Shown here piece after piece: positions 32,579 to 42,078 of a stretch of 56,930 nucleotides of DNA (position 1 is the stretch's first letter; the number at the start of each line of letters is the position of its first letter). Made by a program: the position numbers and the translations under genes. The DNA lies in the NCBI GenBank assembly GCA_023265045.1, contig JAHFUQ010000012.1, forward strand, positions 1-56,930, in the 5' to 3' direction. Origin of the DNA: Acidimicrobiia bacterium (lineage in GTDB: Bacteria; Actinomycetota; Acidimicrobiia; Acidimicrobiales; AC-14). The notes below the pieces were generated by a model, which saw nothing but the letters and a program-made list of their open reading frames with translations, was not told where the DNA came from and did no database searches.

Positions 32579-35500
32579 GTGCGACGTCGTATCTCTGGTC
32601 GCTCGCGGGCCGGGCGGTCCGGGCTGCCGTGCACGCCCTCGACAGCAGCGCCGAGGGGGCGGCCATCATCGCGTCCAGCGACGACGCCTTCATCGGCGTG
32701 TCCCGCCGGGGCCTCATCACCAGCTGGAACGCGGCCGCCGAGCGGCTGTACGGCTACCGGCGCGGCGACGTGGTGGGCCGCCCCGTCGACGTGCTGTTCC
32801 CGCCCGACCGACGTGCGGAGCAGCGCCGCGCCCTCGACCGCGCCTGGGGAGGCGAGCACGTCCGCCCCTACGACACCCAGGCCGCCCGCCGCCAAGGATC
32901 GCTGGTCGACGTCGCGATCGCCGTGTCCCCCATCCTGCGGCACGGGCGCGTCGTGGGGGCCGTGCTCGGGATCAGGGACATCACCGGCCGCCGGGCGGCC
33001 GAGGAGGCGTTACGAGCGGGCGAAGCGCGCTTGCGGGCGGTGGTGGAAACGGCCCGCAACGCCTTCGTGGGCATCGACGAGCAAGGCCGCATCACCGACT
33101 GGAACCGCCGGGCCGAGGAGCTCTTCGCATGGCCCCGGGGCGAGGCCGTCGGTCGCCTGCTCGTCGACACGATCGTGCCCCCGGCCCGCCGCAGCTCGAT
33201 CCCCGACGACCTGCGGCAATTTCTCGCCACCGGTGAAAGCCGCTTCGTCGGCCAGACGGTCGAGACCGTCGCCCAGCGCCGCGACGGAACGGCCGTCCAC
33301 GTCGAGCTCTCCGTCTGGCACCTGGAGGAGGCGGGCCGCCACCGCTTCTACGCCTTCGTCCAGGACATCAGCGAGCGCAAACGGGTCGAGGAGCTCCAGT
33401 GCCGGGTGGCCGCCATTGTGGAGTCGTCCGACGAGGCGATCGTCGGGCTGGCGCCCGACCTCTCCGTGACCCACTGGAACTCGGGCGCGGAGCGGCTGTA
33501 CGGCTATCCCGCCGGTGAGGCGCTGGGCCGGAACGTGGGCTTCCTCGTCGCCGGGGGCGCCCGGCCGACATTGCTCGACGCCGTCGTCCGGGGCGAGCGG
33601 ATCAACGGCGTCGAGACCCGGATCCGCCACCAGGACGGTCGGCTGGTCCCCGTGTCGCTGTCCGCCTCCCCGATCGTCGACGGCGCGGGCTCGATCACCG
33701 GGATCTCGTCGGTGGCGCACGACATCACCGAACGGAGGGAGATCGCCGCCGCCCTGGCCTCCGCCCGCGACGAGGCGCTGGAGGCGTCCCGGCTCAAGTC
33801 GCGGTTCCTCGCCACTATGAGCCACGAGATCCGCACGCCGATGAACGGCGTAATCGGCCTGACCGGCCTCCTCCTCGACACCGGCCTGGATCCCCTCCCG
33901 CGTCGCTACGCCGAAGGGATCCGCAACGCCGGGGAATCGCTGCTGGCCGTGATCAACGACATCCTCGACTTCTCCAAGGTCGAGGCGGGCAAGCTCGAGC
34001 TTGAGGCCGTCGATTTCGACCTCGCGCCTCTGGTCGAAGAGGTCGCCGAGCTGGTGGCGGACGGCGCCCGCGACAAGGGCCTCGAGATCATCGCCGGCTG
34101 CGCCTCCGAGGTCGCGGGCCGTTTCCGCGGCGACGCCAAGCGGATCCGCCAGGTTCTGCTCAACCTCGTCGCCAACGCGGTCAAGTTCACCCTCCAGGGA
34201 GAGGTCGTGGTGCGCGCCGGTCTGGTCACCGAGCCCGACGGGCGCACCGCGGTGCGCTTCGACGTCTCCGACACCGGGATCGGCATCTCCCCGGACGAGC
34301 AGGCGAAGCTCTTCCAGCCGTTCTCCCAGGCCGACGCTTCCACCACCCGCCGCTTCGGCGGCACCGGCCTCGGCCTGGCGATCTCCGCCCAGCTCGTCGA
34401 GGCGATGGGCGGGACGCTCGGGCTGCACAGCGAAGCCGGTCAAGGCAGCACGTTCTGGTTCGCGATCCCGCTGGAACGCCGGCCGGAGCGCATTGCCCCC
34501 GATCCGTCGGCGCACGTGCTCGACGCCGTGCGGGTGCTCGTGGTCGACGACAACGAGACCAACCGCCTCATCCTGCAGACGCTGCTCCGGGCATGGGGAC
34601 TGCGGCCCCGCGTCGTCGACAGCGGGGCGCGGGCGCTGGAGGCGATGGGCGCCGCGTCAGCGGCGGGCGATCCGTACCGGGTCGTGATCAGCGATCACCA
34701 GATGCCCGGAATGGACGGCCGGACACTGGCGGACCATCTGCGCCGCGACCCGGCCACGCCCGCCGTCCCGGTCGTGCTGCTCTCCTCCGGCGGTGAGCTG
34801 GCGGCCGACAGGGTCCAGCCCGCCGGGATCGCGGCCGTGCTGACCAAGCCGGTCCGCCAGTCGGAGCTGTACGACGTGCTGCTGCGGCTCCTGGCCGGCC
34901 CGGATTTGTTCCCGGTCGCCCACGTCGCCGCGCCCGCAGCGTCGGGTGCGCCGTCCGGACGGGGCTGCGTCCTCGTCGCCGAGGACAACGAGATCAACCA
35001 GATGGTGGCGCGCGGCGTCCTGGCCAAGCTCGGCTACGAGGCGCACATCGTGGGCGACGGCGCCGAGGCAGTGGCCGCCGCGTCCGCCACGGAGTATGCC
35101 GCCATCCTGATGGATTGCCACATGCCAGGTGTCGACGGCTACGCGGCCACGGCCGAGATCCGCGCCGGGGAGGCGGGCTCCGGACGCCGCGTCCCGATCA
35201 TCGCCATGACCGCCGGCGTCCTGGTGGAAGATCGCGAGCGGGCGCTGGCGGCGGGGATGGACGACTACGTGGCCAAGCCCGTCGACCCAGCGCTGCTCGA
35301 AGCGGTCCTCGGCCGCTGGGCCAGCCCCCGGGCCGCCGAGCCGCCGGCGCACGACGGTCCGCCCCCGGACGCCGCCGCGCCGGGCGGGGAATCGCCGCTC
35401 GACCCCGATCGCCTGGCCATGCTTCGCCGGCTCGGACCGGCCGACGGGTTCGGGCTGCTGCCCCAGCTGGCCCGCTCGTTCCAGGTGGAGGCGCCCGCGG

Positions 35501-35736
35501 TCGGATCGGCGCTGCGCCACCTGGTCTCGAACGGTGAGGCGGGCGCCGTGTCGGAGGCTGCCCACCGCCTCCGGGGCACGTCGTCGAACATCGGCGCCGT
35601 GGGCCTCGCCGCCCTGTGCGCCGAACTGGAAGCGTCGGCGGCTCGCGCTCTCGGCGGCGCGGAGGCCATCGTCGACCGGCTGGAGAACGAGCTGACGCGC
35701 GCCTGCCGGGCTCTTGAGACGGCGCTCCGCCCCTGA
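32575..35736 (+). CDS. Hybrid sensor histidine kinase (3 PAS, HisKA, HATPase, 2 receivers, Hpt)
   Basis: 1053 residues, no membrane helix, so a cytosolic sensor. Order: three PAS domains (~30-150, ~155-270, ~275-395, each ending in a D-I-(T/S)-(E/G)-R segment), HisKA with H417 (MSHEIRTPMNG), HATPase (NLVANAVKF, DTGIGI, GGTGLGLAI), receiver 1 (D707, VISDHQMPG), receiver 2 (D847, LMDCHMPG) and a C-terminal Hpt (H997, AHRLRGTSSN). This is a full phosphorelay in one chain. Likely phosphate acceptors are the lone receiver, the receivers of the GGDEF-EAL protein or the receiver of the glycosyltransferase. GTG 32575 overlaps the Hpt stop. It is the last gene of the operon. Confidence 0.93.
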   Translation: MSATSYLWSLAGRAVRAAVHALDSSAEGAAIIASSDDAFIGVSRRGLITSWNAAAERLYGYRRGDVVGRPVDVLFPPDRRAEQRRALDRAWGGEHVRPYDTQAARRQGSLVDVAIAVSPILRHGRVVGAVLGIRDITGRRAAEEALRAGEARLRAVVETARNAFVGIDEQGRITDWNRRAEELFAWPRGEAVGRLLVDTIVPPARRSSIPDDLRQFLATGESRFVGQTVETVAQRRDGTAVHVELSVWHLEEAGRHRFYAFVQDISERKRVEELQCRVAAIVESSDEAIVGLAPDLSVTHWNSGAERLYGYPAGEALGRNVGFLVAGGARPTLLDAVVRGERINGVETRIRHQDGRLVPVSLSASPIVDGAGSITGISSVAHDITERREIAAALASARDEALEASRLKSRFLATMSHEIRTPMNGVIGLTGLLLDTGLDPLPRRYAEGIRNAGESLLAVINDILDFSKVEAGKLELEAVDFDLAPLVEEVAELVADGARDKGLEIIAGCASEVAGRFRGDAKRIRQVLLNLVANAVKFTLQGEVVVRAGLVTEPDGRTAVRFDVSDTGIGISPDEQAKLFQPFSQADASTTRRFGGTGLGLAISAQLVEAMGGTLGLHSEAGQGSTFWFAIPLERRPERIAPDPSAHVLDAVRVLVVDDNETNRLILQTLLRAWGLRPRVVDSGARALEAMGAASAAGDPYRVVISDHQMPGMDGRTLADHLRRDPATPAVPVVLLSSGGELAADRVQPAGIAAVLTKPVRQSELYDVLLRLLAGPDLFPVAHVAAPAASGAPSGRGCVLVAEDNEINQMVARGVLAKLGYEAHIVGDGAEAVAAASATEYAAILMDCHMPGVDGYAATAEIRAGEAGSGRRVPIIAMTAGVLVEDRERALAAGMDDYVAKPVDPALLEAVLGRWASPRAAEPPAHDGPPPDAAAPGGESPLDPDRLAMLRRLGPADGFGLLPQLARSFQVEAPAVGSALRHLVSNGEAGAVSEAAHRLRGTSSNIGAVGLAALCAELEASAARALGGAEAIVDRLENELTRACRALETALRP

Positions 35737-35747
35737 CGGACCTGTTC

Positions 35748-36075
35748 GTGTCCGTTCGCGCCTACGCCGTCGCCCAGCTCGATCCCGCCCTGGACCGAGC
35801 CGCCCGTGCCGCCGCCCTGCAGGCCGTCGATGGTGCGGTCTACGGCCTGATAGATGGTGATTGACGGCGTGACCGGCGAGCTGCGGGGCGCAGACCGGGC
35901 CATGCAACTGGCGGTGAAAGCCCGGCTGATCGAGGACGGCGCCGTCACCGACGAGTTCGACCTGCGAGAGGGCGACGGCTTCTGCATGGGCTTTCACGGG
36001 TGGCGCGACGGGGACTTCGGCGATTGGCCCGTCACGGTCGCTGCTCGGGCGCGAATGCGGCTGTATGTGTTGTGA
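35748..36075 (+). pseudogene. Small gene split by a probable 10-bp frameshifting duplication
   Basis: From GTG 35748 a frame reads 38 residues (VSVRAYAVAQLDPALDRAAR ... AVYGLIDGD, stop at 35864). An overlapping frame from ATG 35854 gives 73 residues beginning MVIDGVTGELRG. At the junction ATAGATGGTG is directly followed by the similar ATTGACGGCG. Removing one unit joins the frames smoothly as ...AVYGLIDGVTGELRG.... The simplest reading is one ~105-residue gene broken by a 10-base duplication. Family not recognised. Either part alone could still be translated. Confidence 0.35.
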
Positions 36076-36130
36076 CCTGCACTTTTGCAGCCCAGTAGCG
36101 ACCGCGGTTGTCCGCCGGTGACCACCCTCC

Positions 36131-36163
36131 CGCGTCCTGGCCGCGTCCTGGCCGCGTCCTGGC
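36131..36163. repeat. Three tandem copies of an 11-bp unit
   Basis: CGCGTCCTGGC occurs three times without gaps in a non-coding stretch between the small broken gene and the DinB-like gene. The 11-base unit is not a multiple of three, so it is unlikely to be within a translated gene. Confidence 0.9.
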
Positions 36164-36301
36164 CTACAGCTTTGGTTCCGAACGTGGCGACACACTCCGC
36201 CATCGGCGCGTTCCGGCCCGGCGGGTAGCGCATGGTCCGTCGTTCGATGGCCCGCCGCCGAAGGCTCAGTCGCCGGAGCGAGTGCCGCCCTCGATCTGGC
36301 G

Positions 36302-36871
36302 CTACGTGCCGCGCGCGACGCCAGCTGCGGTGATGAATTGCCGGATCTGAGAACCGTGCTCGGTGGTGTGGCCCACGAGGCTCGTGATGACCCAGGCGTA
36401 CGGCTGGCCACGGTACCGGTGGGAGGGTGGCAGGGGTGTGGCCGCCTTCTCCTCCGTCATGCCGGCCAGCGTGTCGTGGGCCCGTTGGCGGCAATAGTCG
36501 AGGTAACCGCCAATCTCGGTTCGGGACCAAGCTGGAACTGAGCTCCAGAACCGCCAGTGCGGCTTGCTGGCGAACGGAGTCGGAGGGGTCCACGGTGCGA
36601 GGTCGCCGTTGAGGTCGTAGTCGAAGCACTCGAGCACGTGCCACGCCACGCACCACGGAGCCGACCATCGCTGCACCAAGGCGCGGCGCTCCATGGGTTC
36701 GGTGACGGCCGTCCCGTCCGGGCCACGCAGCTCGTAGTTCGCGTCCGGCGTGGGGACGTCCCACATGCTGGTCCCCCACAGCTCGTCCGTGCAGTCCCGC
36801 ACCGCGTCGGCCAATAGGTCCAACGCCCCATCGAAGTTCCGACCGAGGCTCTCGACCCAGATTGACCCCAT
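36302..36871 (-). CDS. DinB-like (four-helix, metal-binding) protein
   Basis: 189 residues resembling the DinB/YfiT superfamily. An N-terminal helix (FDGALDLLADAVRDCTDELW) is followed by a conserved histidine helix (CVAWHVLECFDYDLNG), and a final helix carries two histidines (VGHTTEHGSQIRQFI). The three histidines would form the metal site of this family, which includes thiol-dependent transferases. A molecular role cannot be assigned. ATG 36871 is preceded by TAGCGT with an 8-base gap, again a leaderless pattern. It stands alone in an accessory stretch. Confidence 0.7.
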   Translation of the reverse strand: MGSIWVESLGRNFDGALDLLADAVRDCTDELWGTSMWDVPTPDANYELRGPDGTAVTEPMERRALVQRWSAPWCVAWHVLECFDYDLNGDLAPWTPPTPFASKPHWRFWSSVPAWSRTEIGGYLDYCRQRAHDTLAGMTEEKAATPLPPSHRYRGQPYAWVITSLVGHTTEHGSQIRQFITAAGVARGT

Positions 36872-37289
36872 GCAACGCGACGCTACGCCCGAGGGTGGTC
36901 AGCTGCTGTCCCGCCCCAGCAAGGAGATCGATTCGGCGATCCCGGCCGATCGGCATCCGGCTTGGTGCTCGCGATTCACGGCGGCCAGCAATCTGTCGCG
37001 CTCGGACCGGGTGAGCCCGAGCGCGTCACCGTCTGGTCTGGCTGCGGCTGGGGCGCGAGGAGCGCGACCAGTGCTTGCGCCCGCTCGGCGGTAGGCACAT
37101 AGGTCAGTTCGGTCTGGACGACGGGAATCCAGTCGTCGCTCACTTCTTGTGCGCTTCCGCTGGCGGCATCGGGAGGCCGTGCATGGCGAGATCGTCACAT
37201 CCCGGCCCACGGGTCGCGATCCTCGAAGGAGGGTGCGGCGCCCAGCTCTCGCCGGCACGGCCGTCCCGAACGACGGATAACGTCGCTGG
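36872..37289. other. Intergenic stretch with possible decayed coding sequence
   Basis: About 420 bases. On the minus strand a segment reads SDDWIPVVQTELTYVPTAER, then AQALVALLAPQ, in one frame (~37050-37141) and DALGLTRSERDRLLAAVNRE in another (~36899-37025), as if one small gene had lost frame. No start with a ribosome-binding site is evident. The TAACGT at 37278-37283 may be the -10 of the LuxR-type regulator. Confidence 0.3.
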
Positions 37290-38924
37290 GTGATGGCTGG
37301 TCAGGACAGCCTGCAGCGAGGCCTCGAATGCTTGGCACGCGGCTCCTGGGGCCACGCTGATCAGCACCTGACCGAGGCTCGTGAGGCGGACGGCCTGGCA
37401 GCGTGGGTCGTGGAGCAGCTGGCGGTCGCTCGGCTCCTGATCGGTCGGCAGGAGGCGAGCGAGGAGTCGTGGATCGAGGCGCACGGGTCGTTCCTGCGCG
37501 ACGGTGACACTCGGGGCGCGGCGCGTTGTGCGTTCTGGCTCGGCCTGTTGCTGGTGATGCGCGGCGAGATGGCTCGCGGAGGCGGATGGCTGGGACGAGC
37601 GAATGAGGTTCTTGCCGATCACGACGAGTGCGCGGAGAGCGGGCTGCTCCTCATCCCGGAGGGTTTCCACGCGATGTTCGGCGGGCACGTGGCGGACGGC
37701 GAGTCGACGTTCATGCGCGCCCGTGAGCTTGGCGAACGCGTCGGCTCGCCGGATGTCGTCGCGTTCGGAGAGCTCGGAGTCGGTCAGTGCCTCATGCGAC
37801 GGGGTCGGACAGCGAAGGGACTCGCAGTTCTCGACCGGGTCATGGCCGGCGTCGAGGCAAAGGGACTGTCACCGATGGTGACAGGCATCGTGTACTGCGC
37901 GGTGATCGAAGAGTGTCAACGGATCTTCGACGTCGCCCGCGCCCGCGAGTGGACGACGGCGCTCAGCCGCTGGCTCGGGTCCCAACCCGACCTCGTCGCC
38001 TTCCAGGGTCAATGCATGGTGTACCGCGCCGAGGTCGTGCAACGACACGGCGACTGGCCAGCCGCGCTCGACGAGTCGCGCCGTGCGCGAGACCGGTTGT
38101 CGACGGCCCCGGGCCATCCCGCGACTGGGCTGGCGCTCTACCGGCTCGGCGAGCTTCATCGCCTTCGGGGAGAGTACGACGAGGCTGACGCCGCCTACCG
38201 CGAAGCGAACGGCTGGGGCCGCAGCCCGCAGCCGGGCTTGGCGCTGCTCCGTCTGGGCCAGGGTGACATCGAGGCGGCAACGAGAACGATCCGGCGAGTC
38301 CTCGGCGATACGTCCGAGCCCGGCGCTCGCTGCGAGGTTCTTGCCGCGGCTGTCCGGATCCTGCTCGCCGCTGACGATCTCGACGGCGCTCGCCTGGCGA
38401 GCGAGGAGCTCACGGTGCTCGCGATGGAGCTCGCGGCGCCCTTCCTGCAAGCGATCGCCGAGCATTGCCAAGGCACTGTCGCGGTCGCGCAAGGTCAACC
38501 AGCCAAGGGGGTCGGTCCGCTCAGGTCGTGCCTCAGGGCCTGGCTCGCCTTCCAGGCCCCGCACGAGGAAGCCTTGACCCGCATCGAGCTCGGCGCCGCG
38601 TACCGCCACCTCGGCGACGACGACTCGGCTCAACTCGAGCTTGACACCGCACGCACGCTGCTCGTGGGGTTGGGCGCCGCACCCGATCTCGCCCGGCTCG
38701 ACGCTGCGGCAAGCATCCCTGTGGCCATCCGGGGCGACCTGTCGCTGCGAGAGCTGCAGGTGCTGCGCCTCCTGGCAACCGGCGAGACCAACAGGTCCAT
38801 CGCCGAGTCGCTGTACATCAGCATCCGCACCGTCGATCGACACGTGAGCAACCTGTACACGAAGCTCGGCGTCTCGAACCGGGCGGCGGCCACGGCACAT
38901 GCCTACGAGCACCAGCTCATCTGA
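37290..38924 (+). CDS. TPR-repeat LuxR-family transcriptional regulator
   Basis: 544 residues. Residues ~1-470 are helical repeats of TPR type (for example YRLGELHRLRGEYDEADAAYREA and repeated AxxxxLG/WxxA patterns), with no P-loop NTPase. The C-terminal ~65 residues are a LuxR/GerE helix-turn-helix (LSLRELQVLRLLATGETNRS, IAESLYISIRTVDRHVSNLY). It resembles the C-terminal half of MalT/LAL-type regulators without the ATPase. The TPR part may bind a protein or ligand. GTG 37290 is followed by ATG 37293. TAACGT lies 6 bases before the GTG. The small gene at 39041 follows on the same strand and may be its target. Confidence 0.85.
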   Translation: MMAGQDSLQRGLECLARGSWGHADQHLTEAREADGLAAWVVEQLAVARLLIGRQEASEESWIEAHGSFLRDGDTRGAARCAFWLGLLLVMRGEMARGGGWLGRANEVLADHDECAESGLLLIPEGFHAMFGGHVADGESTFMRARELGERVGSPDVVAFGELGVGQCLMRRGRTAKGLAVLDRVMAGVEAKGLSPMVTGIVYCAVIEECQRIFDVARAREWTTALSRWLGSQPDLVAFQGQCMVYRAEVVQRHGDWPAALDESRRARDRLSTAPGHPATGLALYRLGELHRLRGEYDEADAAYREANGWGRSPQPGLALLRLGQGDIEAATRTIRRVLGDTSEPGARCEVLAAAVRILLAADDLDGARLASEELTVLAMELAAPFLQAIAEHCQGTVAVAQGQPAKGVGPLRSCLRAWLAFQAPHEEALTRIELGAAYRHLGDDDSAQLELDTARTLLVGLGAAPDLARLDAAASIPVAIRGDLSLRELQVLRLLATGETNRSIAESLYISIRTVDRHVSNLYTKLGVSNRAAATAHAYEHQLI

Positions 38925-39040
38925 TGACCACTCGTGAGAGGTCCACACAAATGGGTGGTTTCGCCGATTCGGCGGAGGCAGCACGCGGCGCATCCTCATA
39001 CGCGGTCGGCGATCGCCGGTCCGAACCTGAGGAGGAGACC

Positions 39041-39316
39041 ATGACGGTCGCGATGTTGATCGATAACCCCAACGGATCCCAGGAGCTCTACGAGAAGCTC
39101 CGCTCCGAGATCGGCCTCTCCCAGCCGGCTGGTGGCCAGGCTCACATCGCCGGACCCGGGCCCGACGGCGGCTGGCGTGTCATCGAGGTGTGGGACTCGA
39201 TCGAGGAAGCCAGCGCCTTCCTCCGAGATCGGTTCGCCCCCGCACTGCGCGCTGCCGGTGCCACCGGCGAACCTCCGGAGCCGCAGTTCTGGCCGGTGCA
39301 CAACCTCATGACGTGA
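39041..39316 (+). CDS. Small alpha/beta-barrel-like protein
   Basis: 91 residues from ATG 39041, which follows GAGGAG at good spacing. The frame is open back to 38924 but that part lacks conservation-like composition. The pattern MTVAMLIDNPNGSQELYEKL ... WRVIEVWDSIEEASAFLRDR, then FAPALRAAG, is that of small dimeric alpha/beta-barrel (ferredoxin-like) proteins, in which the strand-helix pair lines a ligand pocket. No specific function is assignable. Its position right after the LuxR-type regulator suggests possible co-regulation. Confidence 0.7.
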   Translation: MTVAMLIDNPNGSQELYEKLRSEIGLSQPAGGQAHIAGPGPDGGWRVIEVWDSIEEASAFLRDRFAPALRAAGATGEPPEPQFWPVHNLMT

Positions 39317-39596
39317 GCGCCACCGCAGGTCACGCCCCGGCGCGCCATGACTCGGCGATCTGTCCAGAGGTTGCCCTCATACGGAACGCCGTCCCAGAAC
39401 GTGCGCCCCATCAGGGATCCGCGGGGTCAACGAAGGCCGAGTCGCGGACGGGCCGTGCACGGGGCTCGCCGGCGAGGTCACGCGTCGGTTGAGAACGCTC
39501 CGCTTCGGCGGTCGGCGCGCCAAGCATCCGATGGCGCCGTTGGAGACAGCCTCGACCTGCGAAGTGCTGCCAAGGGCTGAGAGGTCCGCGGTCGGA
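39317..39596. other. Gene-free stretch before the decayed mobile element
   Basis: 280 bases with no convincing gene on either strand and no ribosome-binding site. Probably decayed flank of the element represented by the two relics that follow. Confidence 0.35.
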
Positions 39597-39960
39597 CTAG
39601 AGGCCAAAGTCGAGGCCCACAGCGTGGTCGTTCGCAGCGGTCGCCACCTCCGTCCAGCGGTCGTGCCCGAGGCCCCCTGGCAGGTCGCGGCCGGGGACGG
39701 CCCTGTCCAGGGCTTCGTCGAGGTATTCGATCTCGGCGGTGAGCCGGTCGAGGCGTTGGGCGGCCTCGGGATGGCGGTCGGTCCAGGCCCTGGTAGGCCT
39801 CACGTTGCTGCCACAAGCCCGAGAGGCGACCCTCCAGACCTTGCTCCTCCTTCTCGATGCGGGCGACTTCGGGCGAGGTCAGGTGCGCGACCTCCCGGGC
39901 GGCGGCGGCGAGCCGGGGCCGCCAATCGTCCAGGTCGGGCTGACGCAGGACCGGGTCGGT
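39597..39960 (-). pseudogene. Relaxase-like C-terminal relic with frameshift
   Basis: On the minus strand, 39960 to about 39800 reads PDLDDWRPRLAAAAREVAHL ... VARIEKEEQGLEGRLSGLWQ, then QREAYQ. After a frame change it continues as AWTDRHPEAAQRLDRLTAEI, EYLDEALDRA and so on to a TAG stop at 39597. The helical, charged sequence with HPEAAxRLDxLxxEI resembles the C-terminal tail of MobF/TraA-type conjugative relaxases, but this is pattern memory, not proof. No start codon or N-terminal domain remains. Its 5' limit coincides with the left limit of the headless integrase on the other strand. Confidence 0.4.
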
Positions 39961-39968
39961 TTCTGTCC

Positions 39969-40451
39969 CGCAGCGTCACCGTCGACCAACAACTCGTGCG
40001 CGCCGCGCGCTCCGTCGCGCTCGGACCGCTCAAGACGCGTTCGTCCTACCGCACGGTCCCGCTGCCGCAAGTGGCGGCAGACCGCCTGGCGGCCCACCTC
40101 GCCCGGTGGCCCGCCCATCCCGACCTCGGGCTGGTGTTCTGCAACGAGCGCGGCGGGCCGATCCAGCAATCACCGTTCTCAGTCGTCTGGGCCAACGCGC
40201 GCCGCCGCGCCGGAGTTCCCGAATGGGCGACACCGCACGACCTGCGCCACTTCTTCGCCACGGCGCTGGTCCGTTCCGGCGCGTCGGTGAGGGTCGTCCA
40301 AGCCCGCCTCGGGCACGGGTCGGCGAAGACGACGCTCGACGTCTACGGCCACTTGTTCCCCGACGAGGAGGACCGCACGAGAGCCGCGATCGACGCGGAG
40401 CTTGGAAATCCCGCGTCCGCGACGCGTCCTGAACGGGTGCTCTCAACCTAA
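39969..40451 (+). pseudogene. Tyrosine recombinase lacking its N-terminus (relic B)
   Basis: About 160 codons of a phage/ICE-type integrase catalytic domain: the SVTVDQQLV strand, LKTRSSYRTVPLP (conserved Lys region), TPHDLRHFFAT (HxxR box), LGHGSAKTT (LGH box) and the catalytic tyrosine in DVYGHLF (codon 40344-40346). The SAM-like arm domain and the first catalytic arginine, normally upstream, are missing, and the frame before 39969 has no integrase features. It ends with TAA 40449-40451, 27 bases before the 3' end of glnA copy 2. The last ~52 codons closely match relic A. Confidence 0.85.
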
Positions 40452-40478
40452 AACCGCAGGTCAGAGCACCCGCGAGGG

Positions 40479-41903
<1,425 letters not shown>

Positions 41904-42078
41904 AAGTCCCCCTCTTCGACAGTTGACCGGGCGCTTCGAACGAGCGCACAGGGTTGCCCTGGCGGGTTTCTCATCCGTTGCACGTCCATGAACGCCGCGT
42001 GAACTGGGACGACCCCGCCCGAACGGCTGCGAAGATAGTCGGGCGGACGGCCCGAACGCCCATCCGACGGAGGTCGCA
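41904..42078. promoter_or_regulatory. Divergent regulatory region between two glnA genes
   Basis: 175 bases that must carry the promoters of both glnA copy 2 (minus) and the third glnA (plus). GGAGG at 42069-42073 is the ribosome-binding site of the latter. I could not place -35/-10 boxes or a GlnR box with confidence. The GlnR-like protein encoded downstream is the natural candidate regulator. Confidence 0.5.

Noticed and set aside
36131-36163. 11-bp repeats as a CRISPR array
   Set aside because: No spacers between units and far too short.
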